A stretch of DNA of 64,000 nt from Pseudoclavibacter sp. AY1F1 (GCF_002931075.1 NZ_PSTQ01000005.1:1-64000), one strand, 5' to 3'; positions 41,072-48,728 are shown, counted from the first letter of the stretch. Translations and numbers: made by a program. The notes: generated from the sequence alone by a model not told the origin.

Positions 41072-42469
41072 TCAGTGCACGGGACAGCGGGACGAGGCCG
41101 TTTCCGACCGTGTTCGGCTCGCGGAGGCAGCTGGGCGGATGAGCCCTCCGGAAGACGGCTTCGTGGGCAACCGCCTCCGGTTCACCTCCAGGCCAATGCC
41201 GGAGATGTCCAGGCGGAGGTCGCTCAGGGCCGCGATGGCGGTCGCGAGTCCTGCGATGGCAAGCTTCTCGCCCGGGCACCGGTGCCCGTCCGCGACGTCG
41301 GCCCCGCCGTGCGGGATGAACTCCTCGAGGGCCTCGTAGTCGTCGACGCCGAGGAACCGCTGCGGCAGGAAGGAGCCAGCTTCATCCCAAGAGCTGTCGT
41401 CCGTGTTCGTGCCGAGGATGTCCAGGAGTAGCCGCCCCCCGGCCGGAACGCGCGCGCCGTCGAACTCGATGTCGTGGCGCGCCCAGCCGGGCAGCGTTGG
41501 CACGAAGGGAGCGGTGCGCCGAACCTCCTGCGCGAACGCGGTGGCGAGCGGGCCGCCGTGCAGGGTGCCGCGGGCGGCTGCTTCTTCACCGATGCGTCGT
41601 TGCCAGTCGGGTCGCTCGTGCAGCTCTTTGGCGGCGAAGGCCACGAATCGGGCGACGGCGATCATGGGGCGGATGCTGTTCTGCAGCTCGATCCCCGCCA
41701 GTTGCGGCGACAGCAGCTCGCCGCGCTCGTCGACGTGCCAGGCCCATTCGTGCAATGCGGTCCCGGCACGGGCAGGGATCGTTCCAGCACGTGCCGCCTC
41801 GACGAGGCGTGCAGCGTGCCGGTCCGACCACATCCGATTGCCGAACGCGAGCAGGAACTCGGGAGAGTATGGGACACCGAATCCGTCGACGATCTGGGCG
41901 AGACGCACCGCCCACCGCGATTTCGCGGCCGCCGTGCCTGGCAATCCCGCCCAGGTCATCGATGCCCGACCGAACGCGGCCACCGCGGCGTCGTAGGCCG
42001 AAGCGCCGTTGCCGCCGACCCAGGCCTCCACCTGCGCTCGCCACTCGCGCTCGAGGTGGGGGACCAGCTCCTCGACGCGGTCGTCGTCGTAGGCCACGCG
42101 CAGGAACGACGCCTTCCGATGCCGGTGCTCGGGGCCGTCGAGGCTGTGCACGGAACCGTGGCCGAAGAGCGACTCCTGCACGAACGCGGGCATCGCCCCG
42201 TGGCGCGCGATGCTGTCCTCGTCATAGAAGAGACGAACGGCGTCGCTGCCGCGCACCAGCATGGCTTTCCGGCCGAGGAGTCGCAGCGGCACCGCCCTCG
42301 CCTGCGCGCGAGCCCTGCTCCAGATGTGTGACCCGAAGCCGTAGCCCCTCGTCATCAATGACAGGGTGTCATCGTCTAGGACAGCCTGCCAGCCCGGGGA
42401 ACTGGAGTCTCCGGTGGTGTGGTCTCTCGCGGCGCGGTCTTCGGTGGCCAGTGCGGTTGAGTCGGACAT
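41072..42469 (-). CDS. Cytochrome P450, CYP152-like peroxygenase
   Basis: 465 residues. Heme Cys398 in GHRCPGEKLAIAGL, preceded by FIPHGGADV. The I-helix segment has Arg267-Pro268 (SIRPMIAVARF) in place of the acid-alcohol pair, and EVRRTAPFVPTLPG replaces ExxR context; these mark H2O2-using CYP152 fatty-acid hydroxylases/decarboxylases. A self-sufficient peroxygenase needing no redox partner fits the lack of ferredoxin genes nearby. The C-terminal 45 residues are basic and divergent. No ribosome-binding site; CACTCT lies six bases before ATG 42469. Confidence 0.88.
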   Translation of the reverse strand: MSDSTALATEDRAARDHTTGDSSSPGWQAVLDDDTLSLMTRGYGFGSHIWSRARAQARAVPLRLLGRKAMLVRGSDAVRLFYDEDSIARHGAMPAFVQESLFGHGSVHSLDGPEHRHRKASFLRVAYDDDRVEELVPHLEREWRAQVEAWVGGNGASAYDAAVAAFGRASMTWAGLPGTAAAKSRWAVRLAQIVDGFGVPYSPEFLLAFGNRMWSDRHAARLVEAARAGTIPARAGTALHEWAWHVDERGELLSPQLAGIELQNSIRPMIAVARFVAFAAKELHERPDWQRRIGEEAAARGTLHGGPLATAFAQEVRRTAPFVPTLPGWARHDIEFDGARVPAGGRLLLDILGTNTDDSSWDEAGSFLPQRFLGVDDYEALEEFIPHGGADVADGHRCPGEKLAIAGLATAIAALSDLRLDISGIGLEVNRRRLPTKPSSGGLIRPAASASRTRSETASSRCPVH

Positions 42470-42540
42470 TCGTCCAGAGTGGCAAACCGCTCCGGCAGAT
42501 CGCTGGGGAGGAACTCCGCGTCACGTGAATGCTCCCTCGG

Positions 42541-42810
42541 TCAGTACTCGTCGAAGTCGAGGAAGGTTACCTCGTCGACCTCGTCCCGCTCGTCGCGCGG
42601 TTCGTCGTCGGATGACGTGATCGGCAGAATGTCGATGCGCACGTTGCTCGCCGGGGTGACGAGCACCTCGGGGCCGTCTGCGGCGTCGCCAATGACGAGC
42701 ATGCGCCCACCAGAACGGGCCGCGTCCTCGATCTCAGCGCGCACACGGGTGATCGCATCCGGATCTCGCAGCACGAACTGCTCACGATTGACGGTGACAA
42801 GAATGGACAT
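42541..42810 (-). CDS. Small protein of family B (paralogue B2)
   Basis: 89 residues: MSILVTVNREQFVLRDPDAITRVRAEIEDAARSGG at the start, GPEVLVTPASNVRIDILPI centrally, an acidic linker and the end EVTFLDFDEY. About half identical to B1 over the whole length. Start at ATG 42810; the ribosome-binding segment GGGGT lies in the loop of the hairpin GGCTGA/TCAGCC (42811-42829) immediately before the ATG. The intergenic stretch to the GAF-ANTAR operon (42811-42987) holds no other gene. Confidence 0.78.
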   Translation of the reverse strand: MSILVTVNREQFVLRDPDAITRVRAEIEDAARSGGRMLVIGDAADGPEVLVTPASNVRIDILPITSSDDEPRDERDEVDEVTFLDFDEY

Positions 42811-42829
42811 GGCTGACCCCGGTTCAGCC
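42811..42829 (-). promoter_or_regulatory. Hairpin at the translation start of B2
   Basis: GGCTGA...TCAGCC with a 7-nt loop, directly before the ATG on the minus strand. The GGGG of the likely ribosome-binding site lies in the loop, so the stem may control access. A second stem, CCTCC-CGGC-GGAGG, lies just upstream at about 42829-42842. Confidence 0.4.
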
Positions 42830-42987
42830 TCCCGGCGGAGGCCTCTCGTTTCTCGACGCCAAGGTCCGAATTCAACGGATGGCGGCGACCGTGCGGCCCC
42901 GGTGGAAAGCTCGGGGCGCGTCGGCGAGGTCTGGGCCAACAGGAAAAGACTACGCCCGGGAACGTGTGACCGCTAGGGGCGGATGAG

Positions 42988-43701
42988 TCAGATGCTGAGC
43001 GTACGTGCCACGAGCTGCGCGGCCACCTGAGAGAGCGAAAGCCGATTCGCCCGCGCGTACCCGCGAATGACATCGAACGCCAGCTCCGGCGTGATGGAGT
43101 GGCGGTAGGCGACGACGCCCTTGGCCTGTTCGATGACGACGCGGCTCCTGAGGGCGCTCTGCAGCTGCTGGCGCACGGCGTCGGCGTGCCGGATCGTGCG
43201 CTCCTGGATGATGCCGATCGTCGCGACGTCCGCGAGGGCACGAGCCGCGACAGTCTCTGGCTGGGGAAACTCGCCGGGCGTCGCGCGGAGCAGGTTGAGG
43301 GTGCCGATCGTGGTGTCCCGCAGTTTCAGGGGCACGGCCTGTACGGCGAGGTACCCGTGCTCGAGCGCGCTCTCCTTGAACATGAGCCACGAGTCAGGGG
43401 CCTCGCGGATATCCTCGACGGCGACGATGCTCCCTTCGGTGAAGCTCTGGATGCAGGGGCCCGCGTCCGCTGAGATCTGCATCGTCTCGACGACGCTCGC
43501 CGCCTCGCTCGTGGAGACCACCAGCTCGAGGTCGCCGTGCTCGTCGGCGAGCAGGATGCCAGCGGCCGTCACCTCAAGAAGCGACTGGCAACGGTCGACG
43601 AGCGTCTGCAGCAGGTCCACGACGTCGTAACCCGCGACGAGCGTGTCGGCAAGCACCGCGAAGGTCTCGAGCAGCTGCGTGTCCCGACCATCCCGAATCA
43701 T
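42988..43701 (-). CDS. GAF-ANTAR regulator (RNA-binding antiterminator family), second gene
   Basis: 237 residues. GAF domain about 20-155 (LLEVTAAGILLADEHGDLELVVSTSEAASVVETMQISADAGPC, ending in GTLNLLRATPGEF), then an ANTAR domain about 175-237 with ALRSRVVIEQAKGVVAYRHSITPELAFDVIRGYARANRLSLSQVAAQLV. ANTAR domains bind paired RNA hairpins and stop termination in response to the GAF signal. Its start overlaps the preceding GAF-ANTAR gene by 4 nt (43698), so both are one operon. Confidence 0.9.
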   Translation of the reverse strand: MIRDGRDTQLLETFAVLADTLVAGYDVVDLLQTLVDRCQSLLEVTAAGILLADEHGDLELVVSTSEAASVVETMQISADAGPCIQSFTEGSIVAVEDIREAPDSWLMFKESALEHGYLAVQAVPLKLRDTTIGTLNLLRATPGEFPQPETVAARALADVATIGIIQERTIRHADAVRQQLQSALRSRVVIEQAKGVVAYRHSITPELAFDVIRGYARANRLSLSQVAAQLVARTLSI

Positions 43702-44405
43702 CGCCGCTCCTCGATCCCGGACGGCCCCGAGTGGAACGCCAGGCGCCCGGCGAGGATCTCCTCGGCGACCTTCATCATGGGCTGGCCGGTCGCGAAGGCG
43801 TGCCCCTGGATGACGAGCGTCGCCTCGTCCGCGGTCGTCTCGAGCTGCGCGAGCACCATCCCGGTCGCCTGATGGATCTTGCGACGGGAGTGCTTACTCT
43901 CTGGCCGCGGTTCGTCATGGGATGCGGCGAGCGCCAGGCGGAGCACGTTGCGCGCGACGAGGGTGGCGAGGCGACTCGCCTGTTTCGTCTGCAGCGGCTC
44001 GAAGTTCGTCGGGGCGGCGGCGTAGAGGTCTATGGCCCCGACCTGCAGCGGGCCAACCAGCATCGGGAACGCGAAGAGAGCGCCCACCTGGTCGCGGGGG
44101 ATGGCTGCACCGAACACCGGCCAGCGGGTCTCTGGCAGCTCGTGGAGATTCGGGGCGAGCACGGGGCGCCCGGTTGCGAGCGTGTCCCAGCAGGGTCCTT
44201 CGCCGAGGTCGAACTGCAGCTCATCCAATCGCGCGGCGATCTCGTTCGATGCCGAGACTGTCTGGTTGCCGAGTAACTCGCCGATCGTGGAGACGGCTGC
44301 TCCCGAGACGGGGAACAGGTCGACAAGGGAATCCGCCACAGCTTCCACGGAGTCGAGCGGCGCCTGCAGCGTCTGCACTGCGGCGTCGTAAGCGTCTCGT
44401 GCCAT
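43698..44405 (-). CDS. GAF-ANTAR regulator, first gene
   Basis: 235 residues. GAF domain about 18-155 (VEAVADSLVDLFPVSGAAVSTIGE..., LGEGPCWDTLATGRPVLAPNL, VGAIDLYAA) and a C-terminal ANTAR-like segment about 165-235 (SKHSRRKIHQATGMVLAQLETTADEATLVIQGHAFATGQPMMKVAEEILAGRL). The ATG at 44405 is chosen because the 58 residues upstream in frame look untranslated. Two tandem GAF-ANTAR genes suggest a heterodimer or a cascade; RNA targets unknown. Divergent from B3 at 44578. Confidence 0.85.
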   Translation of the reverse strand: MARDAYDAAVQTLQAPLDSVEAVADSLVDLFPVSGAAVSTIGELLGNQTVSASNEIAARLDELQFDLGEGPCWDTLATGRPVLAPNLHELPETRWPVFGAAIPRDQVGALFAFPMLVGPLQVGAIDLYAAAPTNFEPLQTKQASRLATLVARNVLRLALAASHDEPRPESKHSRRKIHQATGMVLAQLETTADEATLVIQGHAFATGQPMMKVAEEILAGRLAFHSGPSGIEERR

Positions 44406-44577
44406 GTCGGTTCCGTTCTCAGTCCTCGAAAAGCTCGGAACAACTCTAGAGGGAGGGGTCAAGATTTCTCTCCGCGGCGTGTCGATTAGCACATGAAGTT
44501 GCGGTGAGCCAGACCCAGATTTCTGGCCGGCAAGCGCGTTCACTTGACGGTGACAGCTTTTCCCGGTGGAGGTGGAC

Positions 44578-44835
44578 ATGCCATTCCTGGTGACGGTAGA
44601 CGACCGTGCGCACTACGTCGAAGATGACGCGATGCCGACCTTGCGGCACGTGATCGTGGATGCGGTTCGGCAGGGCGGCGACCTTGTCCGATTTCCGGCT
44701 CGTGGTCGCCTCGAGCGGTGGGAGCTCATCACCACCGCTTCGTCCGTGAGCATGCGCGAGGTGCCGGGTGCCACCGCTGAGGAGGATGACGGCGCACCGT
44801 TCGCGGATATCTCGTTCTACGACTTCGAGAGCTGA
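44578..44835 (+). CDS. Small protein of family B (paralogue B3, diverged)
   Basis: 85 residues: MPFLVTVDDRAHYVEDDAM, helix LRHVIVDAVRQGGDLVRFP, then WELITTASSVSMREVPG and the ending ADISFYDFES. Alignable with B1 and B2 but more diverged. GGTGGAGG before the ATG at 44578 sets the start. Its last 19 bases overlap the stop end of the convergent gene A2. Position beside the GAF-ANTAR operon suggests shared regulation. Confidence 0.72.
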   Translation: MPFLVTVDDRAHYVEDDAMPTLRHVIVDAVRQGGDLVRFPARGRLERWELITTASSVSMREVPGATAEEDDGAPFADISFYDFES

Positions 44836-45224
44836 CGCTCGTGCGATGGCCGCTGCTCGCGCTGCGATTCAGACGCCGAAGCGCTCTGCCGAGGCGCCGG
44901 CTGGTAGGGGACGGGTTCGTTGGACTGCGTGCACTCTGGGACCAGGTGCAGCCCCGCGGCTGAGTCGTTCGTCGCGATGATGGCCCGCACCCAGTGCTCG
45001 TTGAGGTTCGGTGCACGGCTTCCGCGGAATCGGAAGCGCAGATCGGTCTGCGGTGTGATCCAGATCGACTCTCGTCCGCCGCCGAGGTCCTTCGAGCGCG
45101 GGCAGGTGAAGGCCACGCTGCGCCCCGCGCGGAGCAGACTCAGGATGGCGACGCGCAGGTGCGCCAGTGGCCTGTCTTCGATCTCGATCGCGTGGGCGTC
45201 CGCCCCGTAGTAGAGATATCCCAT
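44817..45224 (-). CDS. DUF7882-type small protein (paralogue A2, diverged)
   Basis: 135 residues. GYLYYGADAHAIEIEDRPLAHLRVAILSLLRAGRSVAFTC matches the start of A1 and A3, and GGGRESIWITPQTDLRFRFRG matches their central patch. The last 40 residues are a Ser/Gln/Glu/Arg-rich tail unique to A2. GGGGGA lies before the ATG. Its stop lies inside B3, 19 nt overlap, tail to tail. A CTACTAG sequence upstream may contain the -10. Confidence 0.72.
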   Translation of the reverse strand: MGYLYYGADAHAIEIEDRPLAHLRVAILSLLRAGRSVAFTCPRSKDLGGGRESIWITPQTDLRFRFRGSRAPNLNEHWVRAIIATNDSAAGLHLVPECTQSNEPVPYQPAPRQSASASESQREQRPSHERQLSKS

Positions 45225-45310
45225 CGCGGTCCCCCAATCGTCGTGGCCTTCTAGTAGCGTCCCGAGGCTCAGATGAAAATTCGAGGGGTAGAGATCTGTG
45301 ACTGGTTGTG

Positions 45311-45664
45311 CTAATGGCGGATGTGGTGGGCAGTTCCAGGGTGGCTTGTGTCCTGCGAGGCCAGCGCGAGCTCACCGTCCTCACCGGTGACGATCAGACC
45401 GGTCGAACTGTCCGCTGAACGCCCCAGCGACGTGAGCCAGTCGCGGTTCACCGACGGCGCCTTGCTGCCGTAGAACTTGAAGGAGATCGGAACGTGCGGT
45501 GTGAGCCAGATCGCCGCCCTGCCATCACCTGCGCTTGCGGATTCCTTCCACGACATGAGAAACGCCTCGTGTCGACGGAACTTCTGGATGATCACGATCT
45601 GCAGGTGCTGGAGGAGTCGATCCTCGAACTCCAGACGCAAGGACGCGTAGGTGAGAGTTCCCAT
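45311..45664 (-). CDS. DUF7882-type small protein (paralogue A3)
   Basis: 117 residues, close to A1: GTLTYASLRLEFEDRLLQHLQIVIIQKFRRHEAFLMSWKE, GDGRAAIWLTPHVPISFKFYGSKAPSVNRDWLTSLGRSADSSTGLIVTGEDGELALAS. The His-rich end (HHIRH) is not in A1. GAAAGG precedes the ATG at 45664, and AGCCTA (TAGGCT on the minus strand) at 45705-45710 is a good -10 with a leader of about 34 nt. Confidence 0.8.
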   Translation of the reverse strand: MGTLTYASLRLEFEDRLLQHLQIVIIQKFRRHEAFLMSWKESASAGDGRAAIWLTPHVPISFKFYGSKAPSVNRDWLTSLGRSADSSTGLIVTGEDGELALASQDTSHPGTAHHIRH

Positions 45665-45704
45665 CGTGCTGCCTTTCTGGTCGGCGCGTGTGGCACGTGC
45701 ATCC

Positions 45705-45710
45705 AGCCTA
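45705..45710 (-). promoter_or_regulatory. -10 element (TAGGCT) of A3
   Basis: TAGGCT on the minus strand, transcription start near 45698, giving a leader of about 34 nt with a GAAAGG ribosome-binding site. Here the transcript is not leaderless, unlike most in the window. Confidence 0.45.
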
Positions 45711-45904
45711 GGAAGTGCGCCGAACGGCGACGCGGAGATTCCTTCCGGCTCCGATTCGCGCTAGGGGCGGTGGGCACCCAGGCGGTCGGCGGTCGGCGAC
45801 CCGTCGCGATCGCTAGCGGCACGGCAACGCTGGCGCAAGCCGTTTCAGGTTCCTCCGTCCCCCTCTAGGTTCGCTGGGTGCCGAGTCCGAGGAGGTGGTG
45901 ATCG

Positions 45905-46378
45905 ATGACGGTTCTTGAATTGGCGGGGGTCGTGATCCTCATCCAGTCCGCGGTGCTCTGGGCGTGCGTCGCGAGCTGCGCCGCCTGGCAGCTCGCCAAG
46001 CGAGCTCGATACTGGATCCATTACCACGTTCCCTCGAATCGTGCTAGCACTGCCGCCCGTGACCTGGATACGGGACCCTGGAATCTGACGGACAAGGAGG
46101 TCCTCATGAAAGCCAACCAGCGTCCAGCCGCCGCTAGCTCGACATCCGAGACTGCACTCGCCGGGATCATCGACATCCGAGAGTCGTTCTTGGAGGCGCC
46201 CCTGCGCAGCGAAATCCGCGAACTGCTGTGGGAGATCGAGTATCCGGCCTCAGGAGACGATCTGCTGCGCGAGGCAGTGCGCCGCCAGCTTTCGCCGCCG
46301 GCCATCGACGTGCTCCGGAACGCACGCGGCAGGTCCTTCGACGGCTGCCACGCCGTGTGCCGCTGCCTGCACCTCTGA
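45905..46378 (+). CDS. Membrane-anchored DUF2795-like protein with possible internal start
   Basis: 157 residues from ATG 45905, preceded by GAGGAGGTGG and TAGGTT at 45866-45871. Residues 5-28 form a membrane helix (LAGVVILIQSAVLWACVASCAAW), then a basic linker. Residues 90-150 (LRSEIRELLWEIEYPASGDDLLREAVRRQLSPPAIDVLRNARGRSFDG) resemble DUF2795, with an odd end CHAVCRCLHL. A second in-frame ATG at 46106 has AAGGAGG 5 nt upstream, a better site than the first, and would give a soluble 90-residue form. Both may be made. Confidence 0.65.
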   Translation: MTVLELAGVVILIQSAVLWACVASCAAWQLAKRARYWIHYHVPSNRASTAARDLDTGPWNLTDKEVLMKANQRPAAASSTSETALAGIIDIRESFLEAPLRSEIRELLWEIEYPASGDDLLREAVRRQLSPPAIDVLRNARGRSFDGCHAVCRCLHL

Positions 46379-46452
46379 ACGCCGCCAGAGCCACGACGGC
46401 CGGTACCTCGTAACGCGAAGCATCCCGAATGGCGAAGCGGGGCCGCGACGCC

Positions 46453-46458
46453 TACGGT
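46453..46458 (+). promoter_or_regulatory. -10 element (TACGGT) of mshA
   Basis: TACGGT followed by seven bases and the ATG at 46466. A GGAGG lies only 2 nt before the ATG and is probably too close to act as a ribosome-binding site. Confidence 0.45.
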
Positions 46459-46465
46459 CGGAGGC

Positions 46466-47728
46466 ATGCCTGATGTCCTCCCCGACGAGCGCCCCCTCCG
46501 CATCGCGTTTGTCGTGCTCCACACCTCCCCCCTCGACGAGCCCGGCACGAAGGATGCGGGAGGTATGAACGTCGTCGTGCTGGCCCAGGCAGAGGCGCTC
46601 GCGGCCCACGGACACCAGGTCGAGCTCATCACGAGGCGCAGCGACCCCGACTCGGCGCCCACCGTGCAGCTCGGCGAAAACCTCCGCCTCCACAACCTCG
46701 ACGCCGGTCCCGCGCGTCTCATTGCTAAGGGCGAGCACGAGCACGTCATCCAGGAGTTCCAGGATGCGCTTGCCGCCCTCCTGAGTGAGCTGCCCGTCGA
46801 CCTGCTGCACGCCCAGCACTGGTTCTCCGGCGTCGCGTCGCTCCCCGTCGCCCTCGAATTGGGGATCCCGATCGTGCAGAGCTTCCACTCCATCGCTGCC
46901 GACAGCTCCACTCCGCTCGCCGACGGGGAACGCGCCGAGTCGCCGGGCCGCCTCGCGGGCGAGGCGATGCTCGCGAAGTCGGTCGACGCCATCGTCGTCG
47001 TGAGCCAGGCCGAGCGGGATACCGTCCTCACGCGTCTCGGTGGCAACCCGGCGATCACCCACATCGTGCCGCCCGGCGTCGACGCCGACCTCTTCTTCCC
47101 CGCCTGGGACGCCCGCGCCGAGCCGGCCGCGCGCGAGCCGCGACCGACACGTGCCCTGTCGGCCGGGCGCCTGCATCCGCTCAAGGGCTTCGATCTGGCC
47201 CTCGACGCGATCGCCGAGATCGACGACGACGTGCGCCCCGACTACGTGCTCGTGGGGGCCGCCCCGCCCGACGAGGACGGCCGCGCCTATGAGGCCCAGC
47301 TGCACGAGGCCGTCGAACGCCACGGGCTCGCCGAGCACGTGCAGTACATCGGTTCTCTCAGCAGGCAGGCCCTCGCGGCGCAGCTCCGGCTCGTCGACAT
47401 CGTGCTGATCCCCTCGCACTCGGAGACCTACGGGCTGGTTGCCCTGGAAGCCGCCGCCTCCGGGATACCGGTTGTCGCCGCCGCGGCCGGCGGGCTCCGC
47501 GAGGCCGTCGTCGACGGCGTCACCGGCACGCTGCTCGAAAGCCGCGACCCCGCGGCCTGGGCCGGCGCCATCGCGGGCATTCTGCGCGATCCGGCCCTCG
47601 CCGAACGCCTGAGTGTCGCCGCACGCGAGCACGCGCTTGCCCACTCCTGGGACCTCAGCGCCGAAGGGCTCCTGACCGTATTCCGCCAGCTGGTCGCCCG
47701 TGCAGAGCCGGGACTGACACATGCCTGA
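46466..47728 (+). CDS. mshA: D-inositol-3-phosphate glycosyltransferase MshA (GT4)
   Basis: 420 residues, two Rossmann halves of the GT-B fold. N-terminal RIAFVVLHTSPLDEPGTKDAGGMNVVVLAQAEALAAHGH is typical of MshA, as is LLHAQHWFSGV; nucleotide-sugar site SAGRLHPLKGFDLALDAIAE and SHSETYGLVALEAAASG with the EX7E-type Glu pair. It joins GlcNAc to inositol-3-phosphate, the first step in mycothiol synthesis. The next gene is an MshB-like deacetylase overlapping by 8 nt, which strongly supports the call. Confidence 0.88.
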   Translation: MPDVLPDERPLRIAFVVLHTSPLDEPGTKDAGGMNVVVLAQAEALAAHGHQVELITRRSDPDSAPTVQLGENLRLHNLDAGPARLIAKGEHEHVIQEFQDALAALLSELPVDLLHAQHWFSGVASLPVALELGIPIVQSFHSIAADSSTPLADGERAESPGRLAGEAMLAKSVDAIVVVSQAERDTVLTRLGGNPAITHIVPPGVDADLFFPAWDARAEPAAREPRPTRALSAGRLHPLKGFDLALDAIAEIDDDVRPDYVLVGAAPPDEDGRAYEAQLHEAVERHGLAEHVQYIGSLSRQALAAQLRLVDIVLIPSHSETYGLVALEAAASGIPVVAAAAGGLREAVVDGVTGTLLESRDPAAWAGAIAGILRDPALAERLSVAAREHALAHSWDLSAEGLLTVFRQLVARAEPGLTHA

Positions 47729-48500
47729 GCGGCGTGCGAGCCTGCTCGACTCCGTGCGCCACGTCCTCATCGTGCACGCGCATCCCGACGACGAAGCCCT
47801 CGCGGGCGGCGCTTTGCTTCGCGAGTTGCACGAGCGCGGCGCCAAGGTGACGCTCGTGACCTGCACGCGGGGTGAGCTCGGTGAGATCGTGGCGGGCGTC
47901 CTTCCCGCCGACACGTCGGTCGCGGAGCTCGCAGACGTGCGCGAGCGCGAGCTGCGCGGGTCCCTCGATGCGCTTGGCATCGACCAGCACAGGTGGCTCG
48001 GAACGCCGCCCGCACGGGCCGCGGGCCTCGAGGCCCGCGACTACCGGGACTCGGGGATGCGCTGGCTGCGGCCAGGGCTTGCGGGCCCCGCCGACGAAAC
48101 CGAGCTGCGTGCGTTCAGCGTCGCCCCGCTCGAAGAGGTCACGGCCGACTTCGCGGCCGCGATCGCGCACGATGTGCCGGACGTGGTCATCAGCTACGAC
48201 GCGACGGGCGGCTACGGGCACCCAGATCATGTGCGGGCCCGGGAGGCGAGCCTCGCCGCCGCGCGGGCGGCCGGCGTGCGGTTCGCGGAGCTCGTCGAGC
48301 AGAGCGAGCGTGGTCTCGCCGCCGAGATCGGCGACCTCGAATGGTTCGAGCTCGAGCAGCACCGTGGCGCGGTCGTCGCGGCCCTGCGCAGCCACCGCAC
48401 GCAGCTCACCGTCGACGACGACGGTGCCGGGCTTGTGCACTCCGGCGGGCAGCGGCAGGACGTGCACGTCGCGATCGGCCTGCGGGAAGTGGTCGCGTAG
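47721..48500 (+). CDS. mshB: MshB-like GlcNAc-inositol deacetylase (PIG-L family)
   Basis: 259 residues. Zinc motif HAHPDDEALAGGALL (His/Asp-Asp of AHPDD), then TCTRGELGEIVAG, and the third ligand in GYGHPDHVRA. It removes acetyl from GlcNAc-inositol, step 3 of mycothiol synthesis, or cleaves mycothiol conjugates (Mca); adjacency to mshA favours MshB. Cytoplasmic. Start ATG 47721 overlaps the mshA stop by 8 nt. The two later mycothiol genes (mshC, mshD) are not in this window. Confidence 0.85.
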   Translation: MPERRASLLDSVRHVLIVHAHPDDEALAGGALLRELHERGAKVTLVTCTRGELGEIVAGVLPADTSVAELADVRERELRGSLDALGIDQHRWLGTPPARAAGLEARDYRDSGMRWLRPGLAGPADETELRAFSVAPLEEVTADFAAAIAHDVPDVVISYDATGGYGHPDHVRAREASLAAARAAGVRFAELVEQSERGLAAEIGDLEWFELEQHRGAVVAALRSHRTQLTVDDDGAGLVHSGGQRQDVHVAIGLREVVA

Positions 48501-48574
48501 CCGCGTTCACTCGTCGCGGCAGGCGGGCCCCGGTTGCCTGGCGTCACACTCTGTCTTTCAGCGGTCGGCTCGCC

Positions 48575-48580
48575 TAGGCT
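48575..48580 (+). promoter_or_regulatory. -10 element (TAGGCT) of the riboflavin operon
   Basis: TAGGCT, predicted transcription start near 48587, just before the first stem of the FMN riboswitch. The -35 region (TGTCTT) is weak. Confidence 0.5.
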
Positions 48581-48590
48581 CGCCGTGCAA

Positions 48591-48728
48591 CATGCTCCGG
48601 GGTCGGTGAAAGTCCGAACCGGCGGTGAAAGTCCGCGACCCGCTCGTCCGCGAGCGGTTGATCCAGCGGCCCTTTTCTTCAGGGGCAGAGGCGGGACCGA
48701 CGGTTAAAGTCCGGATGGTAGGTGCATG
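48591..48728 (+). promoter_or_regulatory. FMN riboswitch (RFN element)
   Basis: The RFN core is clear: GGGGTCGGTGAAAGTCCG, ACCGGCGGTGAAAGTCCG, then CGACCC, and near the end ACCGACGGTTAAAGTCCGG followed by GATGG. Stem P1 pairs CATGCTCC (48591-48598) with GGTGCATG (48721-48728). A 111-nt expression platform (48729-48839) with the hairpin GCCGGA/TCCGGC (48770-48784) leads to ribD. FMN binding should switch off the operon, by terminator or by hiding the GGAGG site. Confidence 0.95.
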
